A DNA stretch of 56,719 bases, from assembly GCA_005843815.1 (NCBI GenBank), contig SZYA01000002.1, forward strand, positions 1 through 56,719. The letters run 5' to 3'. This document shows, piece after piece, positions 1 to 8,768 of the stretch; position 1 is the stretch's first letter, and every line of letters starts with the position of its first letter. Origin of the DNA: Chlorobium sp. (GTDB lineage Bacteria; Bacteroidota; Chlorobiia; Chlorobiales; Chlorobiaceae). The notes under the pieces are model-generated. The model was not told the origin of the DNA and ran no database searches. It was given only the letters and a program-made list of their open reading frames with translations. Position numbers and translations under genes: made by a program.

Positions 1-1
1 G

Positions 2-958
2 GAAAACTCACCCCTTCCCCGAATGACGACAGCGTCCGACCAGCCACACCTGCGCAGCTTCAGCGGAAGGGTTGACACTGGCTGGCGGGTCTCAAGTTTC
101 ACCTCTTTCAGTCGTCACGACTCCACGCATCAGCCGCACAGCGCAGAGCTGCCGGATCGCGATGAGCCCCGTCAGGCAGGGGAGTCACCGATTGCTGCCG
201 GTAATGAGGCGAGTATTTTTACTTTCCCTAAAGGGGCTCAAGCGGGTATTTTCATGCACGCAATTTTTGAAAAGCTCGATTTTGCCGCCCCCTCTGATAA
301 GTCGATTCGTGAGCTGGTGGTGCAGGGGCTGGAACGGCACAACTATAAACTGGAGTGGGAACCGCATATTACCGGGATGGTGCACAACGTGCTCAGGGCA
401 CCGCTTTCGTCGCCTGACGCTCTCTTTACCCTTGGCGCTCTCAAGCAGGGGGGCTGGAGTGCGGAGCTGGAGTTTTTCTTCCCTCTCCGCTTTATCAACT
501 CTTCGCTGCTTGGCGAGCTTTTTGCGCGTCACGGTTTTTTATCCGGCGGGATTGACTTTACCCGGCTTGCAGAGGCTCTTCAGTTCAAGCCGGTCAAGGG
601 GATGCTTATGGGATTCATGGATATGGTTTTTGAGGAGGGAGGACGTTATTATCTGCTCGACTGGAAATCCAACCATCTCGGCAACTCCATTGAGAACTAC
701 GGGCAATCCGCCATGACGCAGGCGATGCAGAGCAACCTCTATCCGCTCCAATACCTGCTCTATACGGTGGCGATCAACCGTTATCTTTCGCTGCGGATAA
801 AAAACTACCACTATGCCAGCCATTTCGGCGGCGTGATCTACGTTTTTCTGCGAGGTGTAAGCAAGGAGCAGGGGGAGAGCAGAGGATTTTTTCGTGACCT
901 TCCTTCCGAAGGGCTCATTGAGGCATTGACCGATCTTTTGATTGAGGAGGGAGGATAA
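2..958 (+). CDS. recB: RecB C-terminal part (exodeoxyribonuclease V beta subunit), cut by window edge
   Basis: The reading frame is open from the first bases of the window, so this is the 3' end of a larger gene; about 318 residues are visible. RecB is the helicase-nuclease subunit of RecBCD, which processes double-strand breaks. The visible part is the PD-(D/E)xK nuclease domain: a GxFMHAIFE segment, then GFMDMVFEEGGRYYLLDWKSN, holding the catalytic Asp and the DWK motif, and the downstream YPLQYLLYTVAINRYL helix found in RecB-type nucleases. The stop lies 3 bases before recD, so the two are almost certainly co-transcribed. An internal ATG at 23 is not a likely true start. Family and subunit assignment are firm; the helicase part cannot be judged. 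Confidence 0.9.
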   Translation, partial: ENSPLPRMTTASDQPHLRSFSGRVDTGWRVSSFTSFSRHDSTHQPHSAELPDRDEPRQAGESPIAAGNEASIFTFPKGAQAGIFMHAIFEKLDFAAPSDKSIRELVVQGLERHNYKLEWEPHITGMVHNVLRAPLSSPDALFTLGALKQGGWSAELEFFFPLRFINSSLLGELFARHGFLSGGIDFTRLAEALQFKPVKGMLMGFMDMVFEEGGRYYLLDWKSNHLGNSIENYGQSAMTQAMQSNLYPLQYLLYTVAINRYLSLRIKNYHYASHFGGVIYVFLRGVSKEQGESRGFFRDLPSEGLIEALTDLLIEEGG

Positions 959-961
959 GCT

Positions 962-2710
962 ATGACTATTGAGTTTCAGGAACGGGCCATTGATCGTTAT
1001 TTTGCTGACTTTATCTGCAGGCAGTCCGCAGGCAGAGTCAGTGATATGTTTCGGTGTCTCTTCTCTTTTGCCAGCAATACTGTCGGGCAGGGTAACCTCT
1101 GCCTGAACCTTGTCGATATTGCAGGGGAGAGAGTCAGGGTGAACGGGAGAGAGTTGCTGCTGCCCCGGCTTGACCTGTTGCTTGAACAACTAAGGAAAAG
1201 TCCGGTTGTCAGTCTGAATGGGCAGCATCACCGCCCTCTGGTGCTGGATGGCTCTAATCGTCTCTATCTCTACCGCTACTGGAGATACGAGCACGATCTT
1301 GCCATGACGATTCTGCACAAAGCTGGCGCGGTTGCCGGGAACATTGATGAGGCGACATTGCAAAGCTCTTTCGTGCGGCTTTTTCCCGAAAGCACTGATG
1401 ACCTCCAGAAAAAAGCGGCCAAAATGGCTCTCCAGAGGCAGTTCTGTGTTATCTCCGGTGGCCCTGGAACCGGCAAAACATCGACCGTAGTCCGCATTTT
1501 GGCGCTGCTGCTGGAGCAGAAGGGGGGCAAAAAGCAACGGATAGCCATGGCAGCCCCCACTGGCAAGGCCGCTGCAAGGCTGAAGGCATCGGTTAACTCC
1601 ATCCGCCAGAGCCTTGACTGTTCCGAAGAGGTCAAGTCTGCAATGCCTGACGATGTTGTCACCATCCAGCGGTTGCTTGGAGTGATCTCCGACTCAACCC
1701 GTTTTCGCCACTCTGCCCGCAATCCGCTCCCTTTTGATACCGTGATTATTGATGAAGCCTCAATGGTCTCTCTCCCGCTGATGAGTGCGCTCGTCAATGC
1801 ACTCAAACCAGAGGCCCGCCTTATCCTGCTTGGCGACAAAGATCAGCTTGCCTCTGTTGAGGCCGGTGCGGTACTTGGCGATATCTGCAATGCTGCCGGG
1901 GAGGGGAACCCTGCATCGCCCCTCTCCTCTTCACTCGTTGTGCTTGAAAAAAACTATCGTTTTCAGCCGGGGAGCGGCATTGCTGAAATCAGCCGTGCCG
2001 TGAATGCCGGTCTGGAGAGGGATGCGCTGGTGATCCTGAAGAGCAACACGACCGGTACCATTGTCTGGCACTCCTCGCCCTCTCGCGAAGAGTTGTGGAG
2101 TGCTCTTGCACCAAAAGTGGTCGCAGGCTATCAGAGCTATCTTGAGGCTGCCTCTCCTGAAGAGGCGCTGGAGCGCTTTGATCGATTCAGGATACTCTGT
2201 GCGCTTCGAGACGGCCCTTATGGTGTGAGTGGTCTCAACTCGCAGGTTGAAAACACTCTTGCCCGAAAAGGGCTGATTGCACCATCAACCATCTTCTATG
2301 CGGGACGTCCAATTCTTGTCACCGTCAACGACTATGCCATGCGCCTCTTTAACGGTGACACAGGAGTCCTCTTCCCCGATCCTGAATATGGAGGCGCACT
2401 CAGAGTCTTTTTCTCAACTCCTGACGGAGGAGTTCGCAGCGTACCCCCGGAACGTCTGCCTGCTCATGAAACAGCTTACGCCATGACGATTCACAAAAGC
2501 CAGGGATCGGAGTTTGAGCGTGTACTCATGGTGCTCTCCCCTGTTGACAGCGAGCTACAGACACGGGAGCTGATCTACACTGGTATGACAAGAGCTAAAA
2601 AAAGTGTTGAAATATGGGCAGATGAAGCTGTATTTTGCGCTGCTGTAAAGAAAAAAACAGAACGAAGCTCCGGGCTCAGAGAAGCACTGCGCTGGAATGA
2701 ACAGCAATGA
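962..2710 (+). CDS. recD: RecD, exodeoxyribonuclease V alpha subunit (5'-3' helicase)
   Basis: This 582-residue protein is the second motor of RecBCD. A Walker A motif, GGPGTGKTS, lies near residues 166-174. A Walker B type DEAS follows near residue 263, a GDKDQLASVEAG segment near 300, and the superfamily 1 motif MTIHKSQGSEF near residue 510, followed by TGMTRAKKSV. An N-terminal region of about 150 residues precedes the motor, as expected for the RecD1 type. The start follows the recB stop by 3 bases and has GGAGGGAGG just upstream. Length is close to the family norm (about 600), and no defect was seen. Confidence 0.93.
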   Translation: MTIEFQERAIDRYFADFICRQSAGRVSDMFRCLFSFASNTVGQGNLCLNLVDIAGERVRVNGRELLLPRLDLLLEQLRKSPVVSLNGQHHRPLVLDGSNRLYLYRYWRYEHDLAMTILHKAGAVAGNIDEATLQSSFVRLFPESTDDLQKKAAKMALQRQFCVISGGPGTGKTSTVVRILALLLEQKGGKKQRIAMAAPTGKAAARLKASVNSIRQSLDCSEEVKSAMPDDVVTIQRLLGVISDSTRFRHSARNPLPFDTVIIDEASMVSLPLMSALVNALKPEARLILLGDKDQLASVEAGAVLGDICNAAGEGNPASPLSSSLVVLEKNYRFQPGSGIAEISRAVNAGLERDALVILKSNTTGTIVWHSSPSREELWSALAPKVVAGYQSYLEAASPEEALERFDRFRILCALRDGPYGVSGLNSQVENTLARKGLIAPSTIFYAGRPILVTVNDYAMRLFNGDTGVLFPDPEYGGALRVFFSTPDGGVRSVPPERLPAHETAYAMTIHKSQGSEFERVLMVLSPVDSELQTRELIYTGMTRAKKSVEIWADEAVFCAAVKKKTERSSGLREALRWNEQQ

Positions 2711-2804
2711 TCGTCGAAGGGTTATAGTTCCCGGAACGATTGGATAGATGAAAAAGCATTATAACGGCAGATATACAACACGATAACACAGAGGGAGAGC
2801 AAGT

Positions 2805-3374
2805 ATGCATAAAAAAATTGGGTTCGCGGTAATAATTGCTGGAGCACTCCTCGGTCATCCCGCCACTGATGCAAGGGGGGAGGTCAGTATCCATATCGGC
2901 TTGGGGGTACCACAGCGAGCACCGTTTGTGATCGATACACGTCCCAGATTTGTTGTTCTGCCGGATATGGGCTTTGCGGTGGCGGTAGGAAGCCCTTACG
3001 ATATCATCTTTTTTGGCAACTCCTATTACGCATTTCAGAACGGTATATGGTATGGATCCGATGATTATCGCGGGCCATGGGTTATTGTGCATGAAAGCAG
3101 GCTTCCTTATGGAATAAGACAACACCGATGGGAGGAGATAAGGCGGTCGCGTGATGTTGAATATCGCAGGCAAGACCGCAGGTACGATGGACGGTATGAC
3201 TGGAGGGATAACAGACGTCAACGGTTTGATGGCAACAATCGTGACAATGTCAACAGGAACGAGCGCTTCGACAATCGGGGCAACAACAACTCCCGTGATC
3301 AGCGCAATGACAACCAGAACCAGCGTAACATCGGCAACGATAATCGGCGGGATGAGGGCGGTAGACGAAATTGA
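2805..3374 (+). CDS. Exported protein with Arg/Asn/Asp-rich tail, unknown function
   Basis: This 189-residue protein has an N-terminal signal peptide (hydrophobic stretch at residues 5-18, likely cleavage after DARG). A globular middle part follows with aromatic-rich segments: a YYAFQNGIWYGSDDYRGPW stretch near residues 75-93 and a LPYGIRQHRWEEIRR stretch. The last 75 residues or so are low complexity and almost entirely Arg, Asn, Asp and Gln. The start is supported by a GGGAGAG ribosome site 6-12 bases upstream. The middle part resembles small exported proteins of unknown function in other Gram-negative bacteria; the tail looks intrinsically disordered and strongly charged. Function is not known. 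A long open frame on the opposite strand over the same bases is a composition shadow. Confidence 0.75.
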   Translation: MHKKIGFAVIIAGALLGHPATDARGEVSIHIGLGVPQRAPFVIDTRPRFVVLPDMGFAVAVGSPYDIIFFGNSYYAFQNGIWYGSDDYRGPWVIVHESRLPYGIRQHRWEEIRRSRDVEYRRQDRRYDGRYDWRDNRRQRFDGNNRDNVNRNERFDNRGNNNSRDQRNDNQNQRNIGNDNRRDEGGRRN

Positions 3375-3391
3375 TGGAGCTGTCAGCACAA

Positions 3392-3422
3392 TGTGACCGC
3401 AAGCTTAACTCTTGCGGTCACA
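3392..3422. terminator. 12-bp hairpin between convergent genes
   Basis: Perfect inverted repeat TGTGACCGCAAG (3392-3403) / CTTGCGGTCACA (3411-3422) with a 7-base loop. It lies between the stop codons of two convergent genes. It lacks a clean T-tract on either side, so it may act as a weak bidirectional terminator or a protective 3' hairpin. Confidence 0.6.
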
Positions 3423-3432
3423 CCAGTCTCAA

Positions 3433-3612
3433 CTATTTTGCAGGTTCCCAATAGCACCGTTTTGGGGAGACAATTGACCCATCCTCTTTCATTGCCTTCA
3501 TTGCCTTGTCTACCTCTTTCCGCTCAAGATCGCCAAGTTCGGTAATCTTGCCAGCATTCAGGGGTTCACCCTCCTGTTTCAGGATCTCGAGTATTTTACT
3601 TTTTATATCCAT
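3433..3612 (-). CDS. Small winged-helix-like protein
   Basis: A 59-residue protein starting MDIKSKILEILKQEG. The pattern of helix, a GEPLNAGKI turn, a second helix and a third helix EVDKAMKAMKEDGSI, then SPKRCYWEPAK, fits a minimal winged helix-turn-helix fold. Such small proteins probably bind DNA, but the target is unknown. The frame can be extended upstream to an ATG at 3687, giving 84 residues. The extra part (FKNVTSPPIHITATK) does not look like part of the fold, so the internal start is preferred, although neither start has a strong ribosome site. Confidence 0.65.
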   Translation of the reverse strand: MDIKSKILEILKQEGEPLNAGKITELGDLERKEVDKAMKAMKEDGSIVSPKRCYWEPAK

Positions 3613-3929
3613 TTTTTTAATCTGATTTTTTGTTGCAGTAATGTGTATCGGGGGTGAAGTTACATTTTTGAAAATGATAAATCTCATGCATCAGGCCCTG
3701 TAATGCAGATAAATACGCACAAACATCTTTATTTGCATTGCAATAATTCAATATTCATCATATTTACGAGGTATATGGGTGGCGGGCGTTTTTTTAGCGG
3801 GTCCTGTTTTTTTTTTGTGCGCAACTGTTGTAAGTTTACACCTCTTTACCCGTGCAGTTTGGAATAGTGATGCAGGACATTCTACTCCCTGAAACTGGTT
3901 CAGGGGCAACTCAAACAAAAGGAGAATAC
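3613..3929. other. Intergenic region upstream of livJ
   Basis: About 317 bases between the divergent small regulator and livJ. It is AT-rich and contains a T-run of ten near 3810, after a GC-rich stretch. The ribosome site AAAGGAGA for livJ lies near 3918-3926. The livJ promoter must be here, but no convincing -35/-10 pair was found, and no other gene was recognised. Confidence 0.4.
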
Positions 3930-5075
3930 ATGAAGAACAGGTTTGTAACAATAGTCGCTGCGGCGCTGTTGGCTTTTCCGATGTTGGCGCAGGCGGCACC
4001 GGTCAAAATCGGGTTTATCAACTCTATTACAGGCAAAGAGGCGCAGATCGGTGAGAATCTCACCAATGGTGCTTCGATGGCAATTGAGGACTTGAAAGCA
4101 AAGGGTATTCAGGTTGAGCTGGTTAAAGAGGATGATGGCGGAGATCCGAAAAATGCTTTGGCAGCTTATGAAAAGCTGGTGACGCGTGATGGTGTTGTTG
4201 GCGTTGTTGGTCCTTATACCTCTGGATGTGCTAATGTTGTGGCCTCAAGGGCGGATCAGTATCAGGTGCCGTTGCTTGTTCCGGCCGCAGCCAAGGAGGA
4301 GATTACCATGAAAGGTTACAAGAACGTGTTTCGTCTGAATGCACCAGCCAATGTTTATTCACAGGTGTTGATGGATGCTGTGAAGGCATTCAAGCCGAAA
4401 ACCATCGCTTATGTGTATGCTGCAACCGATTTTGGTGTCTCTACGGTGAAGACTGCCCAGGAGAATGCTCTAAAAATGGGATTGCGGGAGGTTGCCAACG
4501 AAAAGTACCAGCAGGGGCAGCCGGATTATCGTCCGTCTCTCTCCAAGATCAAAGCTGCCAATCCTGATCTTGTTTTTCTGGTCTCCTATGATGCAGATGC
4601 CATCCTGCTGATGCGTCAGGCGAAAGAGATTGGACTCACTCCAAAGGCATTCCTTGGTGCAGGAGCTGGTTATACCACCGCCCAGTTTGCTCAGCAGACA
4701 GAAATTTCCAGTCTTGTCGTCTCTGCCTCGCAGTGGACTGATGATGTCAACTGGCCAGGCGCTGCCGATTTTGGCCGTCGTTACAAGGCGAAGTATGCAA
4801 AAGAGCCATCCTATCATGCGGCCTGTGCTTATGAAGCTATGAGAATTATGGTTGAAACGGCTTCCAGGGAAAAAACCGCCCCAAAACTTCGTACGGCTCT
4901 TAAGGCCGGGAGCTGGAATGGTATTCTTGGGCCGGTAAAATTTGCAGACTATGCTGGTTTTACCAATCAGAACAACCACCCCATGCTGGTGCAGCAGATC
5001 CAGAATGGCAAGTATGAAACGGTCTATCCTGCCCAATTCAGCAAAAAAACGCTTGTTTATCCTTTTAAGCGGTAA
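3930..5075 (+). CDS. livJ: Branched-chain amino acid type ABC transporter, substrate-binding protein
   Basis: This 381-residue periplasmic binding protein begins with a classic signal peptide (MKNRF, hydrophobic core, LAQA cleavage site), then PVKIGFINSITGKEAQIG, the usual opening of type I binding proteins of the hydrophobic amino acid (HAAT) family. Later hallmarks include DDGGDPKNALAAYEKLV, GVVGPYTSG and FRLNAPANVYSQ. The ATG at 3930 follows AAAGGAGA; a frame extension back to 3852 would put 26 residues before the signal peptide and is rejected. It heads a five-gene operon. Substrate could be branched-chain amino acids, but this family also carries urea or short amides, so specificity is open. 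Confidence 0.88.
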   Translation: MKNRFVTIVAAALLAFPMLAQAAPVKIGFINSITGKEAQIGENLTNGASMAIEDLKAKGIQVELVKEDDGGDPKNALAAYEKLVTRDGVVGVVGPYTSGCANVVASRADQYQVPLLVPAAAKEEITMKGYKNVFRLNAPANVYSQVLMDAVKAFKPKTIAYVYAATDFGVSTVKTAQENALKMGLREVANEKYQQGQPDYRPSLSKIKAANPDLVFLVSYDADAILLMRQAKEIGLTPKAFLGAGAGYTTAQFAQQTEISSLVVSASQWTDDVNWPGAADFGRRYKAKYAKEPSYHAACAYEAMRIMVETASREKTAPKLRTALKAGSWNGILGPVKFADYAGFTNQNNHPMLVQQIQNGKYETVYPAQFSKKTLVYPFKR

Positions 5076-5115
5076 GGATATTTTTTCAATGTTTTCAGAA
5101 TATCTTGTTTACCAT

Positions 5116-5139
5116 GCCTCCAGCACTTTTGCTGGAGGC
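5116..5139 (+). other. Intercistronic hairpin after livJ
   Basis: Inverted repeat GCCTCCAGC (5116-5124) / GCTGGAGGC (5131-5139) with a 6-base loop and no following T-run. Its place between the binding-protein gene and the permease genes suggests an RNA stabiliser or partial stop that lets livJ be made in excess, as is common in such operons. Confidence 0.5.
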
Positions 5140-5188
5140 GATTTAAGGGCATAAGTACCGAGCCTCCATTTTATTACACGAAAACCTC

Positions 5189-6058
5189 ATGTCATTTCTT
5201 CAACCACTGATATCCGGAATACTTACTGGCGGGGTCTATGCCCTTGCCGGCATAGGTATGTCCCTTGTTTTTGGCGTTATGAACATCAGTAATTTTGCGC
5301 ATGGTGACCTGATGATGCTCGGCATGTATCTCGCCTTCTTTGCCTTTACCCTGCTTCATATCGATCCATACATCTCGCTTGTGCTGATTATCCCGATCTC
5401 CTTTTTATTTGGCTATATGATGGAGAGGATTTTTATCAACAAAGTTATTCATCACCCTCACCAAAACCAGATTCTGCTTACCATTGGTCTTGGTCTGATT
5501 ATGAGCAATACGGCGCTTCTTGCATTTACAAGTGATCCGAAAATATTGACAACAACATATTCGAGCAGCGCATTTACTCTCTTTGGAGATGTTTCAGTAT
5601 CTGTCCCCCTGCTGTTATCATTCCTGATTACCTGTGGCATTACGCTCATCCTCTATCTTTTTCTTTCCAAAACATCAACAGGTATGGCGCTTCGGGCAAC
5701 AAGCCAGAATCGCGAAGCTGCCCAGTTGATGGGTATCAATGTCGCTAAAATGAGCGCTATAGCGTTTGGTATTGGCACGGCGCTTGCCGCAACAGCCGGC
5801 GCTCTTATTGCCCCGACCTATTATATTCACCCTCTGGCGGGCCACACTTTTCTGCTGAAAGCCTTTACTATCTGTGTTCTGGGTGGTCTTGGCTCGGTTG
5901 TTGGAGCTGGCGTTGGTGGTATTATTATAGGTGTTGTTGAGGCAATGTCATCAACATATCTCTCCAGTGACTGGAAAGATGTGATTGTGTTTTTGATTTT
6001 TCTGGCGGTTCTGCTTCTTCGGCCGCAAGGGTTATTTGGTAAAAAGGGAGGCCAATAA
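5189..6058 (+). CDS. livH: Branched-chain amino acid type ABC transporter, permease LivH
   Basis: A 289-residue inner-membrane protein with about eight hydrophobic segments. The opening GILTGGVYALAGIGMSLVFGVMNISNFAHGD is diagnostic of LivH-type permeases. Near the C-terminus LGGLGSVVGAGVGGIIIGVVEA matches the conserved cytoplasmic loop that contacts the ATPase. The stop overlaps the livM start by one base (TAATG), which implies translational coupling. The gene is separated from livJ by about 110 bases that contain a hairpin. No strong ribosome site precedes the ATG. Confidence 0.9.
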   Translation: MSFLQPLISGILTGGVYALAGIGMSLVFGVMNISNFAHGDLMMLGMYLAFFAFTLLHIDPYISLVLIIPISFLFGYMMERIFINKVIHHPHQNQILLTIGLGLIMSNTALLAFTSDPKILTTTYSSSAFTLFGDVSVSVPLLLSFLITCGITLILYLFLSKTSTGMALRATSQNREAAQLMGINVAKMSAIAFGIGTALAATAGALIAPTYYIHPLAGHTFLLKAFTICVLGGLGSVVGAGVGGIIIGVVEAMSSTYLSSDWKDVIVFLIFLAVLLLRPQGLFGKKGGQ

Positions 6059-7053
6059 TGAAACAGATCGCTTTTCTGGCAGTTCTGGCGGCAGTTGCTC
6101 TTGCACTACCGCTTGTCATTGGGGAGAACCCCTATATCATCGGTATATTGATTTCGATGCTGATGATGGCCGCGCTCTCTTCGGCATGGAATATTCTTGG
6201 CGGTTATGCCGGGCAGTACAGTTTTGGCCACGCAGCTTACTTTGGAGCTGGTGCCTATACCACACTAATTCTGCTGACGCTGTACAACCTCAATCCACTT
6301 TTCTGTATTGCCGTGGGGATTGTTGTCGCCTCCATTATTGCGCTTGTTACCGGCAGTATTGTTTTCCGGTTGCGTGGTCACTACTTTGGCCTTGCCTCTA
6401 TAGCTGTGGCCGAAGTTGTCCGTCTGTCGGTGCTCAATTTTAATTTTACGGGTGGTGCGCAGGGTATTTTGCTCAGTGATGTTGCATTGTGGGATCTTGA
6501 CCTGAACAGTAAAACCCCATTTTATTATGGTATGTTGCTGGTGCTCGTTGTTACTCTCTCCATAACGGCATATTTGAGGAGATCGAAAACGGGCTACTAC
6601 CTGCAGGCAATTCGTGAAGATCAGGACGCGGCGGCTTCGCTTGGTATCAATATCTATTTCTATAAAAATAAGGCATTGCTTCTCTCTGCGGCATTGACCT
6701 CCGTTCTTGGTTCCCTCTATGGGCTCTACATCCGCTTTATTGATACCTCGGCAGTGCTTGACCTTCGCCTCTCCATTGAAATTATTCTGACTGCCATTAT
6801 CGGAGGTGTCGGTACCTTGTGGGGCCCGGTTATTGGCGCACTCCTTCTGGTGCCTTTGGCCGAAATACTTCGTTCCAACCTCATTGGAGATGTGCTGATC
6901 AAAGCTGGTCTGGTCTCTGAAACGTCAGGGGTTGGACTCTTTTTGAAGGGGAGTCTGGCCAATGCCCATGTGCTGCTCTATGGTATCATCACGGTGCTCT
7001 GCATACTTTATCTGCCCAAAGGTATTCTCGGGCTTTTCCGGAGAAAAAAATGA
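6058..7053 (+). CDS. livM: Branched-chain amino acid type ABC transporter, permease LivM
   Basis: A 331-residue inner-membrane permease, partner of LivH. Hallmarks are the SSAWNILGGYAGQYSFGHAAYFGAGAY region near residue 40, the RLRGHYFGLASIA loop, and IREDQDAAASLGINIYFYK followed by GGVGTLWGPVIGA, the ATPase-coupling loop. Start and stop overlap the neighbouring cistrons by 1 and 4 bases. Length and topology are normal. Confidence 0.9.
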   Translation: MKQIAFLAVLAAVALALPLVIGENPYIIGILISMLMMAALSSAWNILGGYAGQYSFGHAAYFGAGAYTTLILLTLYNLNPLFCIAVGIVVASIIALVTGSIVFRLRGHYFGLASIAVAEVVRLSVLNFNFTGGAQGILLSDVALWDLDLNSKTPFYYGMLLVLVVTLSITAYLRRSKTGYYLQAIREDQDAAASLGINIYFYKNKALLLSAALTSVLGSLYGLYIRFIDTSAVLDLRLSIEIILTAIIGGVGTLWGPVIGALLLVPLAEILRSNLIGDVLIKAGLVSETSGVGLFLKGSLANAHVLLYGIITVLCILYLPKGILGLFRRKK

Positions 7054-7778
7054 TACAACATCTTCTTCATATCAGCCATGTCAGCAAACATTTTGGTGGA
7101 AATGTTGCGGTCTCTGATGTCTCTTTCTCTGTTGAAGAGGAGCAGATTTTTGGTCTTATCGGACCGAATGGTGCTGGCAAGACGACACTCTTCAACTGCA
7201 TTACCGGTTTTTTCCCTGCGACGTCAGGCGATGTGATTTTTGATACCAAAAAGATCAATGCCTTGCGTCCCGATGAGATCTGCAAGTTGGGCATGGCGCG
7301 TACCTGGCAAAGAGTCAAGCCGCTTGGAAGCTTGACGGTGCTTGAAAATGTGATGGTTGGAGCATTTTCTGTCACAACTGTTGCCAAAGAGGCCGAAGCA
7401 AATGCAAAAGAGCAGTTGCAGGTGGTCGGGTTGAACGATTATGCAACTAAATCAGCAGGTTCTCTGCCGATTGGTCTGAAAAAGAAGCTTGAACTGGCAA
7501 GAGTTCTCGCTACCCGCCCGAAAATGCTGCTTCTTGATGAAATTTGTGGGGGATTGAACCACACCGAAACTGACACAATTCTTGATATCATCCGGGGGAT
7601 CCGAAAGAAGGGGGCGACAATTATTTTTATTGAGCATGACATGAAAGCAGTTACCTCAATCTGTGACCGGATCGTTGTGCTGAACTCCGGTGAAAAGCTC
7701 GCCGAGGGTACCCCTGGGGAGATTACTACGAATCCTGACGTTATTGCAGCTTATCTTGGAGGTGGTCATCATGCTTGA
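7050..7778 (+). CDS. livG: Branched-chain amino acid type ABC transporter, ATPase LivG
   Basis: A 242-residue cytoplasmic ATPase. Walker A GPNGAGKT is at residues 38-45. The region for the signature motif reads GSLPIGLKKKLELARVL rather than LSGGQ, and Walker B reads LLLDEICGGLNHTET, with the catalytic Glu kept. This divergent signature occurs within the LivG branch, so it is not taken as a defect. The ATG overlaps the livM stop (ATGA). The last 8 bases overlap livF. Confidence 0.88.
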   Translation: MIQHLLHISHVSKHFGGNVAVSDVSFSVEEEQIFGLIGPNGAGKTTLFNCITGFFPATSGDVIFDTKKINALRPDEICKLGMARTWQRVKPLGSLTVLENVMVGAFSVTTVAKEAEANAKEQLQVVGLNDYATKSAGSLPIGLKKKLELARVLATRPKMLLLDEICGGLNHTETDTILDIIRGIRKKGATIIFIEHDMKAVTSICDRIVVLNSGEKLAEGTPGEITTNPDVIAAYLGGGHHA

Positions 7779-8466
7779 AATTAAAAGTTTGAATGCAGGA
7801 TATGGCGAAATGCCTGTTCTGAGGGAGATCAACCTCACTATTGCCCAGGGAGAGGTTGTTTCGGTGGTTGGCAGCAACGGTGCCGGGAAATCGACTCTGC
7901 TCAAGGCAATTTCAGGGATTATAAAGTTCACTGGCGCAATCACCTGGAAGAGCGAATCATTGCATAACCTTAAAGCGCACACCATTGTTCAGAAGGGTAT
8001 TGTGCATGTTCCAGAGGGTCGCAAGATATTTCCCGAGATGACCGTTGTCGAAAATCTGATGATGGGGGGATTTCTCTGTCAGAAAGAGAGACCACAGAAT
8101 CTCGACAAGGTTTTTGCCCTTTTTCCGAAACTGGCTCAGCGCCGTAATCAGTTGGGTGGCACCATGTCCGGTGGAGAGCAGCAGATGCTTGCCATAGGAC
8201 GAGGACTTATGGGTAATCCGCAGCTTCTCCTGCTCGACGAACCAAGCCTTGGATTGTCGCCACTGTTTACCGAGGTGGTTTTTGGCGCAATTCACACCAT
8301 CAACAGCAGTGGTGTTACTGTTCTTCTTGTCGAACAGAATGTCTATCAGTCCCTGAGTATCAGTCATCGAGGCTACGTCATTGAAACCGGCAGAATAGTA
8401 CTGACCGGAACCGGCGAAGAGCTGCTGAATAATCAGGATGTGAAAAAAGCTTTTCTGGGTATGTGA
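7771..8466 (+). CDS. livF: Branched-chain amino acid type ABC transporter, ATPase LivF
   Basis: A 231-residue ATPase beginning MLEIKSLNAGYGEMPVL, typical of LivF. Walker A GSNGAGKS is at residues 34-41; the signature MSGGEQQMLAIGRGL and Walker B LLLLDEPSLGLSP follow. The start at 7771 is chosen because of the GGAGGTGG ribosome site at 7758-7765; the frame extends upstream inside livG but that part is not LivF-like. It closes the liv operon; no T-tract terminator was seen behind it. Confidence 0.9.
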   Translation: MLEIKSLNAGYGEMPVLREINLTIAQGEVVSVVGSNGAGKSTLLKAISGIIKFTGAITWKSESLHNLKAHTIVQKGIVHVPEGRKIFPEMTVVENLMMGGFLCQKERPQNLDKVFALFPKLAQRRNQLGGTMSGGEQQMLAIGRGLMGNPQLLLLDEPSLGLSPLFTEVVFGAIHTINSSGVTVLLVEQNVYQSLSISHRGYVIETGRIVLTGTGEELLNNQDVKKAFLGM

Positions 8467-8520
8467 CCTCATGATGTACTGAAAGTTGGCTAATAATCTA
8501 AATCAGAGGTTTTGGGTTAG

Positions 8521-8697
8521 TTATTCACTATTCAGCATAATAACAAACCCCTGGTACGACACCACACAACGGGAGCGATGGCGATGAAGCTTCTCGCTCC
8601 CTGATCTTTTCTTCCCGGCAACGATCCCCGCAATAATATCCATAACAGACGGATCCAGATGATAATTGAGTCGATGTAGCAACGATTCGTCATTCAT
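8521..8697 (-). pseudogene. Possible small ORF or gene remnant, 58 codons
   Basis: The minus strand carries an open frame starting MNDESLLHRLNYHLDPSV and ending IMLNSE. The frame is open a further 13 codons upstream of this ATG, so the protein-like stretch may be the tail of a once longer gene. Composition is like a real soluble basic protein (GKKRSGSEKLHRHRSR). There is no clear ribosome site and the family was not recognised. It could be a decayed gene or chance. Confidence 0.25.
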
Positions 8698-8739
8698 CCT
8701 GTGCGAAATCTCCAGGTGCTCAATCGCTTTTTTTAATAG

Positions 8740-8768
8740 TCAACTTATTAGTTATATATTGATATAAT
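8740..8768 (+). promoter_or_regulatory. Candidate promoter of the Soe-like operon
   Basis: A perfect TATAAT at 8763-8768 in an AT-rich stretch, with only a weak -35 (TCAACT at 8740-8745) at a 17-base spacing. It lies 130 bases before the first sulfur gene. The weak -35 would suit an activated promoter, but this is inferred. Confidence 0.3.

Noticed and set aside
539-1189. A 216-codon minus-strand frame across the recB-recD junction
   Set aside because: It overlaps two clearly conserved genes and shows no domain or start signal. It is a shadow of their codon pattern.
2676-3389. A 237-codon open frame on the minus strand opposite the exported protein gene
   Set aside because: Its product is low-complexity Ile/Val/Pro-rich and mirrors the Arg/Asn/Asp-rich codons of the real gene. 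It also has no ribosome site, while the plus-strand frame has a signal peptide and ribosome site.
7439-7642. Altered signature motif in the LivG-like ATPase as sign of inactivation
   Set aside because: The LPIGL-type signature and DEI-type Walker B are known variants within this branch, and Walker A, catalytic Glu and switch His are intact.
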